The notes under the pieces: model-generated
The model's input: the letters and a program-made list of their open reading frames with translations, nothing else
Told to the model about the DNA's origin: nothing
The model's database searches: none
Program-made: the position numbers and the translations under genes
Shown here: positions 7,875 to 15,918 of the stretch, in pieces
How the letters are laid out: every line of letters begins with the position of its first letter
How positions within the stretch are numbered: position 1 is the first letter of the stretch
From: Pseudalgibacter alginicilyticus
GTDB lineage: Bacteria; Bacteroidota; Bacteroidia; Flavobacteriales; Flavobacteriaceae
NCBI RefSeq assembly: GCF_001310225.1
Contig: NZ_CP012898.1
Location: 2,108,001 to 2,172,000, forward strand
Direction of reading: 5' to 3'
DNA length: 64,000 nt

Positions 7875-9233
7875 ATGAAAAAAACTACCCTATTTTTATT
7901 TACAATCTGTTTATTTGCTGTCGCAAATTTAGCAGCACAAACCGAATTTATTACCACCTGGAAAACAGATAACCCAGGATTCTCATCAAATACTTCAGTT
8001 AAGATTTCTATAAACCCAGATTTTTCCTATAACTATAATGTAGATTGGGAAAATGATGGTATTATAGACGATACAAATGTTACAGGAAGCATTACACACG
8101 ATTATGGCACAACAGGCACCTATACCGTTGTTATTACAGGTGTTTTTCCCAGTTTGCAGTTTAGAGATACTTCTAGTCATGATAACAATAAATTATTATC
8201 CGTAGAGCAATGGGGCACAAATCAATGGCTCTCTATGAATAGAGGTTTTTTAGGTTGTGAAAATGTAGTATTTAATGCATCCGATTCACCTGATTTATCT
8301 TTAGTAACGGATATGTCTTACATGTTCAATGGTGCTAAAACTTTTAATTCCCCCTTAAACAATTGGGATGTGAGCAGTGTAACCAATATGAAGAGTATAT
8401 TCTACGGAGCTGAAGATTTCGACCAACCCTTATACAATTGGAATGTAAGCAATGTAACCAATATGAGCGGTGTGTTTAGTACAACTAAATACTTTAATCA
8501 AGATATTAGCAGTTGGAATGTGAGCAATGTAATGGACATGAGCGGTATGTTTACTAACGCTAAAAGCTTTAATGGAGATATTAGTAATTGGAATGTAAGC
8601 AATGTAACTAGTATGTCTTCAATGTTTTTTTATGCAACTGATTTCAACCAAAACATTAGTAATTGGAACATAAGTAATGTTACTAACATAGGTTATATGT
8701 TCTATTTAGCTACTTCTTTTGACCAAAACCTGGGGGATTGGGACATTAGTAGTGTAACAAATATGGGCTCAATGTTTAAAAGTGCAGGCCTATCAACCGC
8801 AAATTACGACAACACTTTAATTGGTTGGAATACTTTAGATACAGGAGAAACTCAAATACCAACAGGTATTACATTTAATGGTGGGAATAGTAAGTATTGT
8901 AATGGAGAAGCTGCCAGAACAAGCCTTAATTCTACCTATAACTGGACCTTTACAGATGGTGGTAAAAATTCAGGTTGCACAACCTTAAGTGCTCAGAATT
9001 TTAATACAGAAACCCTATCATTATTCCCTAACCCTGTAAAATCAAGCTTTACAATTAGAGGGCTAAACGATGTTAATAATATACAAATTGTAAACCTACA
9101 AGGACAACTGGTACAAGAGGTGATAAATTACAAGACACAATCTATAGCTATAGATACTTTAGCTAACGGCATGTATTTTGTAAATATTAACACACCTAAT
9201 GGAAGCCATACAATAAAAATAATAAAAGAATAA
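7875..9233 (+). CDS. BspA-like DUF285 surface protein with T9SS sorting domain
   Basis: 452 residues. A Sec signal ends near LAAQT. Residues ~25-95 form a PKD-like beta module (DWENDGIIDD, HDYGTTGTYTVVI). Residues ~138-310 are tandem 25-residue repeats of the DUF285 type, consensus NWxVSxVTxMxxMFxxAxxFNQ: six clean copies after a degenerate first. The last ~70 residues (LFPNPVKSSFTIRG ... NGMYFVNINT ... IKIIKE) are a type A sorting domain, so the protein should be exported and attached by the type IX system. DUF285 repeats are thought to be binding or adhesion surfaces. A hairpin terminator follows at 9345. Confidence 0.85.
   Translation: MKKTTLFLFTICLFAVANLAAQTEFITTWKTDNPGFSSNTSVKISINPDFSYNYNVDWENDGIIDDTNVTGSITHDYGTTGTYTVVITGVFPSLQFRDTSSHDNNKLLSVEQWGTNQWLSMNRGFLGCENVVFNASDSPDLSLVTDMSYMFNGAKTFNSPLNNWDVSSVTNMKSIFYGAEDFDQPLYNWNVSNVTNMSGVFSTTKYFNQDISSWNVSNVMDMSGMFTNAKSFNGDISNWNVSNVTSMSSMFFYATDFNQNISNWNISNVTNIGYMFYLATSFDQNLGDWDISSVTNMGSMFKSAGLSTANYDNTLIGWNTLDTGETQIPTGITFNGGNSKYCNGEAARTSLNSTYNWTFTDGGKNSGCTTLSAQNFNTETLSLFPNPVKSSFTIRGLNDVNNIQIVNLQGQLVQEVINYKTQSIAIDTLANGMYFVNINTPNGSHTIKIIKE
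8355..8804 (+). repeat. Six tandem 75-bp coding repeats (DUF285 units)
   Basis: Units begin at 8355, 8430, 8505, 8580, 8655 and 8730, each exactly 75 bases (25 codons, residues 161-310 of the surface protein). The core AATTGGAATGTAAGCAATGT is close to identical between neighbouring units, so the array could expand or contract by recombination. Confidence 0.8.
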
Positions 9234-9344
9234 ATAACTTCTTAATATTGGGATTTTAAGAAGAAGTGTTGATTAGGGATGTTTATTAAAATATCCCTTT
9301 TCTAAGAAAATTATAATCAAATTGACCATAATAATTTATCATAT

Positions 9345-9368
9345 AAAGACGGCCTTATTGCCGTCTTT
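9345..9368 (+). terminator. Rho-independent terminator after the DUF285 gene
   Basis: Stem AAAGACGGC (9345-9353), loop CTTATT, stem GCCGTCTTT (9360-9368), then an AT-rich tail. It lies 112 bases after the stop of the DUF285 gene and before fabD. Confidence 0.7.
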
Positions 9369-9465
9369 ATATATTTTCAGAACGTTATAAAAGCTGCTCC
9401 TAAAAAAGACAACCCTTATATTTTGACATTTTTTTTAATCACCTTTCTAAGACAATAATTATTCC

Positions 9466-9473
9466 TATTTTTG
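9466..9473 (+). promoter_or_regulatory. Promoter -7 element TATTTTTG for fabD-lspA
   Basis: Matches TAnnTTTG and ends 22 bases before the fabD ATG, a normal leader length. A clear -33 TTG at 19-20 bases upstream is not seen. Confidence 0.4.
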
Positions 9474-9495
9474 CCTCAATTAAACTGAAGACATT

Positions 9496-10389
9496 ATGAA
9501 AGCATATATTTTCCCAGGTCAAGGTGCACAATTTCCTGGAATGGGTTTAGACCTTTATGAAAACTCTTCTTTAGCTAAAGAATTATTTGATAAAGCTAAT
9601 GAAATTTTAGGTTTCAAGATTACAGATACTATGTTTGAAGGTACTGCAGAAGCTCTAAAAGAAACCAAAGTAACACAACCTGCTATTTTTTTACACTCAG
9701 TCGTTTTAGCAAAAACATTGGGAGCTAGCTTCAAACCGGATATGGTAGCGGGGCATTCCTTAGGAGAATTTTCTGCATTGGTAGCCGCTGGAGCATTAAC
9801 TTTTGAAGATGGTTTAAAATTAGTATCACAACGTGCTTTAGCCATGCAAAAAGCTTGCGAAATAAAACCAAGCACCATGGCAGCCGTATTAGGATTAGAA
9901 GATGCTAAAGTAGAAGAAGTATGTGCTTCTATTAATGGCATTGTTGTGGCAGCAAATTACAACTGCCCAGGACAATTGGTAATTTCTGGAGAAATTGAAG
10001 CTATAAACAAAGCTTGTGAGGCTTTAAAACAAGCGGGAGCACGTCGTGCATTAGTCTTACCAGTTGGAGGCGCATTCCACTCACCATTAATGGAACCTGC
10101 TCGCGAGGAATTAGCTACAGCTATCAAAAACACCACTTTTAACAAGCCTAATTGCCCTATTTATCAAAATGTAACTGCTAATGCAGTTATTGATGAATCT
10201 GAAATAAAATCCAATTTAATATCTCAATTAACTGCTCCTGTAAGATGGACACAATCTGTACAACAAATGATTGCAGATGGGGCTACATTATTTACTGAGG
10301 TAGGTCCAGGAAATGTTTTACAAGGCTTGGTAAAGAAAATTAATAGAGAGGCACAAACTGCTTCTGCAACTTTTGAAAGCACTAAATAG
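9496..10389 (+). CDS. fabD: Malonyl-CoA:ACP transacylase
   Basis: 297 residues, normal length. It moves malonyl from CoA to acyl carrier protein for fatty acid synthesis. The N-terminus IFPGQGAQFPGMG, the nucleophile motif GHSLGE (Ser88), the catalytic His in GGAFHSPLM and the C-terminal EVGPGNVLQGLVKK are all present. lspA starts at the base after its TAG stop, so the two are translationally close and co-transcribed. Confidence 0.95.
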   Translation: MKAYIFPGQGAQFPGMGLDLYENSSLAKELFDKANEILGFKITDTMFEGTAEALKETKVTQPAIFLHSVVLAKTLGASFKPDMVAGHSLGEFSALVAAGALTFEDGLKLVSQRALAMQKACEIKPSTMAAVLGLEDAKVEEVCASINGIVVAANYNCPGQLVISGEIEAINKACEALKQAGARRALVLPVGGAFHSPLMEPAREELATAIKNTTFNKPNCPIYQNVTANAVIDESEIKSNLISQLTAPVRWTQSVQQMIADGATLFTEVGPGNVLQGLVKKINREAQTASATFESTK

Positions 10390-10887
10390 ATGACATTATC
10401 AAAACGTTCCATTTACATTATTTCAGTTGTTATCCTAACTATAGCTCTTGATCAAATTTCTAAATTCTGGGTACGCATAAATGTTGCTGCTGGTAGTCAA
10501 TCTGAAATTATTGGTCAGTTTTTCACCCTTCATAATGTAGAAAACGAAGGTGCGTTTTTAGGTATGGGGAGTGAATTAAATGAAACTCTAAGAGTTATTT
10601 TATTACTTATATTACCTATAGTTGTTTTAGGCTTTGTACTACGTTATATTTTCAAAGATAAGACTTTAGACAATTGGTCTATTTTTGCTTTTTCCAGCAT
10701 AATTGGTGGCGGATTAGGCAATGTTTATGACCGAATTATATATGGATCAGTAACAGACTTTTGGCATATTGATTTAGGAGGTCCATTAAGAACTGGCATT
10801 TTTAACATGGCCGATTTATCTGTTACAACTGGTATGATTATTTTAGTTTTTGTCAGTTTTAAAAAGAAAAAAAAGGTTGCTAAATAA
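10390..10887 (+). CDS. lspA: Lipoprotein signal peptidase (signal peptidase II)
   Basis: 165 residues with four membrane segments. It cleaves prolipoprotein signals at the lipid-modified Cys, a step needed by the many lipoproteins in this window. Catalytic Asp motifs are seen as NVYDRIIYG and FNMADLSVTTG. The ATG directly abuts the fabD stop. The last codons and the stop form the left arm of a terminator hairpin shared with convergent galE. Confidence 0.94.
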   Translation: MTLSKRSIYIISVVILTIALDQISKFWVRINVAAGSQSEIIGQFFTLHNVENEGAFLGMGSELNETLRVILLLILPIVVLGFVLRYIFKDKTLDNWSIFAFSSIIGGGLGNVYDRIIYGSVTDFWHIDLGGPLRTGIFNMADLSVTTGMIILVFVSFKKKKKVAK

Positions 10888-10902
10888 ATTTAGCAACCTT
10901 TT
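10871..10902. terminator. Bidirectional terminator between lspA and galE
   Basis: AAAAGGTTGCTAAAT (10871-10885) pairs perfectly with ATTTAGCAACCTTTT (10888-10902), flanked by A- and T-rich ends in both directions. The hairpin overlaps the lspA stop codon (10885-10887) and ends 23 bases before the galE stop. Confidence 0.8.
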
Positions 10903-10925
10903 CATAAATATATTTTGAAGCTAAT

Positions 10926-11951
10926 TTATTCTGTAGCTCTCACCTTCTGTTCCCATTTCCAAGCTGAACGCATAGCATCATCAAGAGACAGTTTTGTTTT
11001 CCATCCTAATTCATTATTTGCTTTATTTGTATCTGCAAATGCTGAGATAATATCGCCTTCTCTTCTGCCAACTATTTTATAATTCAGTTTTTTACCTGAA
11101 ACTTTTTCAAAAGATTTTACAACTTCTAAAACCGAACTTCCTGTACCTGTCCCTAAATTAAACGTTTCATAATTCGCTTTATTTTTATTTTGAAGTAATC
11201 GTCCTAAAGCCACTACATGTGCTTTAGCCAAATCCACCACATGAATATAGTCACGAATACAAGTACCATCTGGCGTTGGGTAATCATCACCAAAAACAGA
11301 CAATTCTTTACGTAAACCAATAGCTGTTTGCGTAATAAAAGGCACTAAATTTTGGGGCACTCCAATAGGCAATTCGCCAATTTCAACAGACTCATGAGCT
11401 CCTACTGGATTAAAATAGCGTAAAGCAATAGCTTTTAATGTTGGAACAACCTTACAGGTATCTCTAATAATTTCTTCCCCTATTTGTTTAGTATTACCAT
11501 AAGGAGATTCTGCTTGTTTAACCGGAGCATTTTCTGTTATTGGCAATTCATCTGCTTGCCCATAAACTGTACAAGATGAACTAAAAATAAATGCTGCAGA
11601 TGGTAATTTTTTTAATTCTTTTAGAATATAAATCAAAGTTCCAATATTGTTTTCGTAGTACAACAAAGGTTCATTTACACTTTCACCAACTGCTTTACTA
11701 GCAGCAAAATGAATAACACCTTTTATGTCGTTATGTTTTTCAAAAAAGGTTTCTACACCAACTTTATCTTTTAAATCTAACTTTTCAAAAAGTGGTTTTT
11801 TTCCAGTAATAGCGGTAATACCATCCAAAACTTTTATTGATGAATTTGATAAATCATCAATAATAACCACCTCGTAGCCTTCATTTTGTAATTCTACAAC
11901 CGTATGCGAACCAATAAAGCCTAAACCTCCTGTAACTAATATTTTATCCAT
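10926..11951 (-). CDS. galE: UDP-glucose 4-epimerase
   Basis: 341 residues, a short-chain dehydrogenase-fold sugar epimerase. The NAD site TGGLGFIGSHT is at the N-terminus, followed by SSSCTVYG and the catalytic YxxxK pair in SPYGNTKQ; the C-terminal SAFADTNKANNELGW is typical of GalE. It interconverts UDP-glucose and UDP-galactose for glycan synthesis. Its start overlaps the end of the upstream aminotransferase gene by 8 bases, so the two form an operon for activated sugars. Confidence 0.9.
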   Translation of the reverse strand: MDKILVTGGLGFIGSHTVVELQNEGYEVVIIDDLSNSSIKVLDGITAITGKKPLFEKLDLKDKVGVETFFEKHNDIKGVIHFAASKAVGESVNEPLLYYENNIGTLIYILKELKKLPSAAFIFSSSCTVYGQADELPITENAPVKQAESPYGNTKQIGEEIIRDTCKVVPTLKAIALRYFNPVGAHESVEIGELPIGVPQNLVPFITQTAIGLRKELSVFGDDYPTPDGTCIRDYIHVVDLAKAHVVALGRLLQNKNKANYETFNLGTGTGSSVLEVVKSFEKVSGKKLNYKIVGRREGDIISAFADTNKANNELGWKTKLSLDDAMRSAWKWEQKVRATE

Positions 11952-13077
11952 TTATAAATTTTATAATTGTTGATGTAATAAATTCTATTTGATCGTCCTC
12001 CAATTCTGTATGCATAGGCAATGAGATTACTTCTTTTACCAATTGATTGGTAACTTCAAAGTCAGACTCTTTATACCTTGCATCCAAATACGCCTTTTGT
12101 TTATGAAGCGGTATTGGATAATACACCCCACATGGAATGTTTTTTTCACTCAAATGTTTTACAAGAGCATCTCTATCAACTCCTTTTATTTTTAAAGTAT
12201 ATTGATGAAAAACATGACTATCTTCTAATCCATTTCTAAAAGGCACTACAATATTATCAATATCTTTAAAAGCTGCATCATATTTATTTGCTGCATATAA
12301 CCTTGCTTGATTATAACTGTCTAAACGTTTTAATTTAGCATCTAAAACAGCTGCTTGAATGCTATCCAAACGCGAATTAACCCCAACTACATCGTGATGA
12401 TAGCGTTCATACATACCATGATTTACAATACCTCTAATGGTATGTGCCAAAGCATCATCATTGGTAAAGATAGCTCCTCCATCTCCATAACATCCTAAAT
12501 TTTTAGATGGAAAAAATGACGTTGCACCTACATTCCCAATAGTTCCAGCTTTAACTTTAGAACCATCTTTGTAAGTATAATTAGCTCCAATAGCTTGTGC
12601 ATTGTCTTCTATAACATATAAATTATGAGTTTTAGCTAACTCTAATATTGCTTCCATGTTAGCACATTGTCCAAATAAATGTACAGGTACTATCGCTTTG
12701 GTTTTTGATGTTATAGCTTTTTTTACAGCTTCAATATTAATATTGAAATCATCTAAATTTACATCCACTAACACAGGTGTTAGTTGTAATAAAGCAATAA
12801 CTTCTACTGTAGCAGCAAAAGTAAAATCAGCTGTGATAACCTCATCGCCAGGCTTTAACCCCAAACCCATCATTGCAATTTGCAAAGCATCGGTACCATT
12901 GGCACAAGGTATTACGTGTTTTACGTCAAGATAAGTTTCTAAGTTTTTCTGAAATTCATGAACTTTGGGTCCATTAATAAAGGTGGTGGTTTCAATAACG
13001 TTTTGTATAGAGTTATTTACTTCATCTTTAATGTCGTTATATTGACCTTTTAGGTCAACCATTTGGATTTTTTTCAT
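11944..13077 (-). CDS. DegT/DnrJ/EryC1-type sugar aminotransferase
   Basis: 377 residues, fold-type I PLP enzyme. The PLP lysine lies in FFPSKNLGCYGDGG (Lys192), with CANGTDAL and VIEDNAQAIGA upstream. These enzymes aminate NDP-keto sugars for lipopolysaccharide or surface glycans. It is first in the pair with galE (8-base overlap). The exact sugar cannot be told; a WecE/FdtB/WbpE-like role is possible. Confidence 0.88.
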   Translation of the reverse strand: MKKIQMVDLKGQYNDIKDEVNNSIQNVIETTTFINGPKVHEFQKNLETYLDVKHVIPCANGTDALQIAMMGLGLKPGDEVITADFTFAATVEVIALLQLTPVLVDVNLDDFNINIEAVKKAITSKTKAIVPVHLFGQCANMEAILELAKTHNLYVIEDNAQAIGANYTYKDGSKVKAGTIGNVGATSFFPSKNLGCYGDGGAIFTNDDALAHTIRGIVNHGMYERYHHDVVGVNSRLDSIQAAVLDAKLKRLDSYNQARLYAANKYDAAFKDIDNIVVPFRNGLEDSHVFHQYTLKIKGVDRDALVKHLSEKNIPCGVYYPIPLHKQKAYLDARYKESDFEVTNQLVKEVISLPMHTELEDDQIEFITSTIIKFING

Positions 13078-13157
13078 CTAAAAAGTTTACAGACTATATA
13101 TAAATCAACAAATTTAATAGTCATATTTAATGAATAATGTGACAGATTTTTGAGTAA

Positions 13158-13188
13158 CAAATTTACGAAATTAGCTGACGCTAACCAA
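13158..13188 (-). promoter_or_regulatory. Promoter for the aminotransferase-galE operon
   Basis: On the minus strand: TTG (13188-13186), 20 bases, TAAATTTG (13165-13158). This fits TTG-N19/20-TAnnTTTG. It lies 81 bases upstream of the aminotransferase start. A second TAAATTTG at 13116-13109 lacks a -33 partner. Confidence 0.5.
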
Positions 13189-13232
13189 TGAAATTATATG
13201 AAAGAAATGTATTTTAGCAACAAATAAAAAAG

Positions 13233-14471
13233 TTGGATATTATTTATAACATTGGCATTAAGGCAACACAACTTGCTTTAAAATGTACAGCTCTTTTCAA
13301 TCAAAAAATAAATCTTGGTGTTAAAGGGCGTGCAAATACATTTCATAATTTAAAAAAAAACATTAAGACGACCGATCAAACACTTTGGTTTCATTGTGCG
13401 TCTTTAGGAGAATATGAGCAAGGACTCCCTGTATTCAAGAAACTTAGAGAGTACTATATCACACACAAAATTATACTCAGTTTTTTTTCACCCTCAGGTT
13501 ATGAAATTCGAAAAAACAGTCCTATTGCAGATATTGTAGTGTACCTTCCTATAGACACCAAAACAAATGCTCAACGTTTCTTAAACATTGTCAATCCTGA
13601 ACTGACTGTTTTTGTTAAGTATGATATCTGGCCTAATTTTTTAAACGAACTAAAAACAAGACAGTTACGAGCTATTTTAATTTCTGCAGCCTTTAGAAAA
13701 AACCAAATTTATTTTCAATTGTATGGGAAACCACTAAGAAAAGCTTTATTTGCTTTTGAACATATATTTACTCAAAATGAAGGCTCAAAAACATTATTAG
13801 AATCTATCAATTACACACGGGTAACTGTTAGTGGAGATACTCGTTTTGATCGTGTTTTTAGTCAGTTAGAAATGGACAACACTTTAAATTTTATTGATGA
13901 ATTTAAAGACAATAAAACTTGTATTGTTTCAGGAAGCACATGGCCTGAAGACGAAAATTTGTTTATAGATTTTATAAACTCTCCAGCTTCCAAAAACGTG
14001 AAATTTATTATTGCTCCACATACTGTTAAAGCTAATCAAATTCAAAGTTTACAAGAAAAGCTGAATACCGAAGTTGTTTTATTTTCAAATAAGGACAAGA
14101 AGAACTTAAAACACGCTCAAGTATTTATCTTAGATACTATTGGTCTTCTTACTAAAGTATACAAGTATGCCGATATTGCCTATGTTGGTGGTGCTATGGG
14201 AAATACTGGACTACACAATACATTAGAGCCGGCCGTATTTGGGGTTCCAATAATTATTGGTAATCACTATGAAAAGTTTCCAGAGGCAAAAGCTCTCATA
14301 GAAAACGGTGGGATGTTTTCTATTTCAAACCAAATTGAATTCAATCATATTTTAAGTATTTTAATTGAAAATCAAGAAAACAGGCAACAGTTAGGTCTAA
14401 AAAACTTAACATATATTAAAAATAATAAAGGAGCGGTTGTCCAAATATTAGATTACTTATTAAAATTATAA
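13233..14471 (+). CDS. waaA: 3-deoxy-D-manno-octulosonic acid (Kdo) transferase
   Basis: 412 residues from TTG 13233, which gives the membrane-proximal N-terminus MDIIYNIGIKATQLALK seen in this family. It adds Kdo to lipid A precursor at the inner face of the cytoplasmic membrane. The catalytic Glu is in HCASLGEYEQGLP; the CMP-Kdo-binding C-terminal GT-B half includes VSGSTWPEDE, YVGGAMGNTGLHNTLEPA and PIIIGNHYEKFPEA. A strong terminator follows. Confidence 0.93.
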   Translation: MDIIYNIGIKATQLALKCTALFNQKINLGVKGRANTFHNLKKNIKTTDQTLWFHCASLGEYEQGLPVFKKLREYYITHKIILSFFSPSGYEIRKNSPIADIVVYLPIDTKTNAQRFLNIVNPELTVFVKYDIWPNFLNELKTRQLRAILISAAFRKNQIYFQLYGKPLRKALFAFEHIFTQNEGSKTLLESINYTRVTVSGDTRFDRVFSQLEMDNTLNFIDEFKDNKTCIVSGSTWPEDENLFIDFINSPASKNVKFIIAPHTVKANQIQSLQEKLNTEVVLFSNKDKKNLKHAQVFILDTIGLLTKVYKYADIAYVGGAMGNTGLHNTLEPAVFGVPIIIGNHYEKFPEAKALIENGGMFSISNQIEFNHILSILIENQENRQQLGLKNLTYIKNNKGAVVQILDYLLKL

Positions 14472-14490
14472 TTTCTTTTTTTAAATTAAT

Positions 14491-14525
14491 AGCTAAAAAA
14501 ACCGCCAATGGCGGTTTTTTTAGCT
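14491..14525. terminator. Bidirectional terminator between waaA and the left-arm lipoprotein operon
   Basis: AGCTAAAAAAACCGCC (14491-14506), loop AAT, GGCGGTTTTTTTAGCT (14510-14525): 16 perfect pairs with an A-run on one side and a T-run on the other, between convergent genes. A similar ACCGCC/GGCGGT hairpin occurs at 36390. Confidence 0.9.
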
Positions 14526-14609
14526 ATTATATCTCACGAAATAAACTTTAAGGTTTATTAAACGGTATGTGCTACATCAAAGCATAAAAAATAAGATAAT
14601 GAATGCCTT

Positions 14610-15914
14610 TTAAAAAACTCTTTTCAGAGCTTCACTCATTTTTTTCCATCCAGTGACATCATTTCTTAATTTAGTTCTTTCTTGTTCTATATGAATAAAA
14701 CGACCTGTAGTATTAGTTGCAGAAGTACTACATGGATTAGAAGAATTATTCATATATCTACTTTGCGTATTTGTAAATCCAATTAAACGTGACCAATCAG
14801 TATCAATATGGGCAATTTTGAAAGTTAAAGTATTATCTTCAACTAAAAGTTCATTTTTTATGAGTGTAGCATAATCTACTGTTGGAGTCTGTCTAGCCCC
14901 ATTACTCATTATCACATAAGGATCTGTTGATAGCTTAGTAAAACCATGCAATTGTATAAATACCGTATTAGGTAAATCATCTGATACAACCTCAGATGTT
15001 CTTTGAAATATGGACTGTACATTATGGGCCATATCTGAAATACGATAAGCTTCGCTGCTAGAATTACAAACCGTTGTTGTTCCAGAACAAGCCGTAAAAT
15101 TTGAATTGTTACAACGATGTGTTCCACTTAAAAAAACAGCTTTTGCTATATTTTCTCTAAAGCAATATGCGGCTTGTTTACCTGTGTTGGCATCACTTAT
15201 AACATGCGGAGCCGTTATTACTAAATTCTCTTTAGATGGTGTTTTACTGAATACATAAGTACCCCAATGATTGAATTTTGAAGGCTGTTTTTCAATAATA
15301 TAAAAAGTTTGATTAGGAGATAATGTGTTATCTGTAAACTCTTTAATTTGATAATCTAACAAAGCAGACATTTCTACTGCTTCAGTAATATTATTGTTTA
15401 AAACAGCTTTAACAACTAAATCCCATGTGTCTAACTCAATATCTGTAGGCTCAAAATAATCGTTACCAGAACTACCTGGAACACTATTTATAAAAGTTCC
15501 TAAATAAGCTTCAATACTTCCTGATTCATACTTCAATTCTGCATCTACATCTAAAGTCGTTACCGAAACAACATTACTAAAGCTTGATGTATTTCCTGCA
15601 TTATCTTTTGCTTGTACTTTAAAAGTATAGGTGGTATTAGGTGATAAACTATTAACAGAATATGATGTAGAGGTATTTGACGCTAAATTATTATCATTTT
15701 GATAAACAAGATATGTTAACACATTAACATTATCTGTTGATGCGTCCCAAGTTAAATCAACTGTTGTTTCTGTTAGATTTGTTGCCACCAGATTTTTCGG
15801 ATTTGATGGAGCTTCTGTATCTTCACCTGAAGTTGAGTCATCTCCACCTGAAGAACAGTTTAAAACTGTTAAAAAAGCTAAACCTATTAAGTTCATTTTA
15901 AATTTTATACTCAT
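14610..15914 (-). CDS. Lipoprotein with fibronectin type III domain and a putative zinc hydrolase domain
   Basis: 434 residues from ATG 15914, 4 bases after the racemase stop; GTG 15938 or ATG 15935 would overlap that gene and put charged residues before the signal. The signal MSIKFKMNLIGLAFLTVLNC is lipid-anchored. Residues ~35-125 are one FN3 domain (APSNPKNLVATNLTETTVDL; TTYTFKVQAKDNAGN). The C-terminal ~290 residues show VITAPHVISD, LSGTHRCNN, DMAHN, FIQLHGF, RYMN and HIEQERTKLR. The order APH...LHG...N...E resembles zinc amidohydrolases of the N-formylglutamate deformylase or poly-gamma-glutamate hydrolase type. That assignment is inference. It is last in an operon with the racemase-like and D-aminoacylase genes. 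Confidence 0.62.
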   Translation of the reverse strand: MSIKFKMNLIGLAFLTVLNCSSGGDDSTSGEDTEAPSNPKNLVATNLTETTVDLTWDASTDNVNVLTYLVYQNDNNLASNTSTSYSVNSLSPNTTYTFKVQAKDNAGNTSSFSNVVSVTTLDVDAELKYESGSIEAYLGTFINSVPGSSGNDYFEPTDIELDTWDLVVKAVLNNNITEAVEMSALLDYQIKEFTDNTLSPNQTFYIIEKQPSKFNHWGTYVFSKTPSKENLVITAPHVISDANTGKQAAYCFRENIAKAVFLSGTHRCNNSNFTACSGTTTVCNSSSEAYRISDMAHNVQSIFQRTSEVVSDDLPNTVFIQLHGFTKLSTDPYVIMSNGARQTPTVDYATLIKNELLVEDNTLTFKIAHIDTDWSRLIGFTNTQSRYMNNSSNPCSTSATNTTGRFIHIEQERTKLRNDVTGWKKMSEALKRVF

Positions 15915-15918
15915 AATT

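Noticed and set aside
7721-7972. 83-residue plus-strand frame before and into the DUF285 gene
   Set aside because: It runs out of frame into the signal peptide region, spans the operator and the promoter, and has no protein-like features.
8355-8804. Tandem repeats as a CRISPR array
   Set aside because: The repeats are contiguous 75-bp coding units without unique spacers.
9555-9941. 128-residue minus-strand open frame
   Set aside because: It is antisense to fabD codons, has no family features, and fabD is certain on the other strand.
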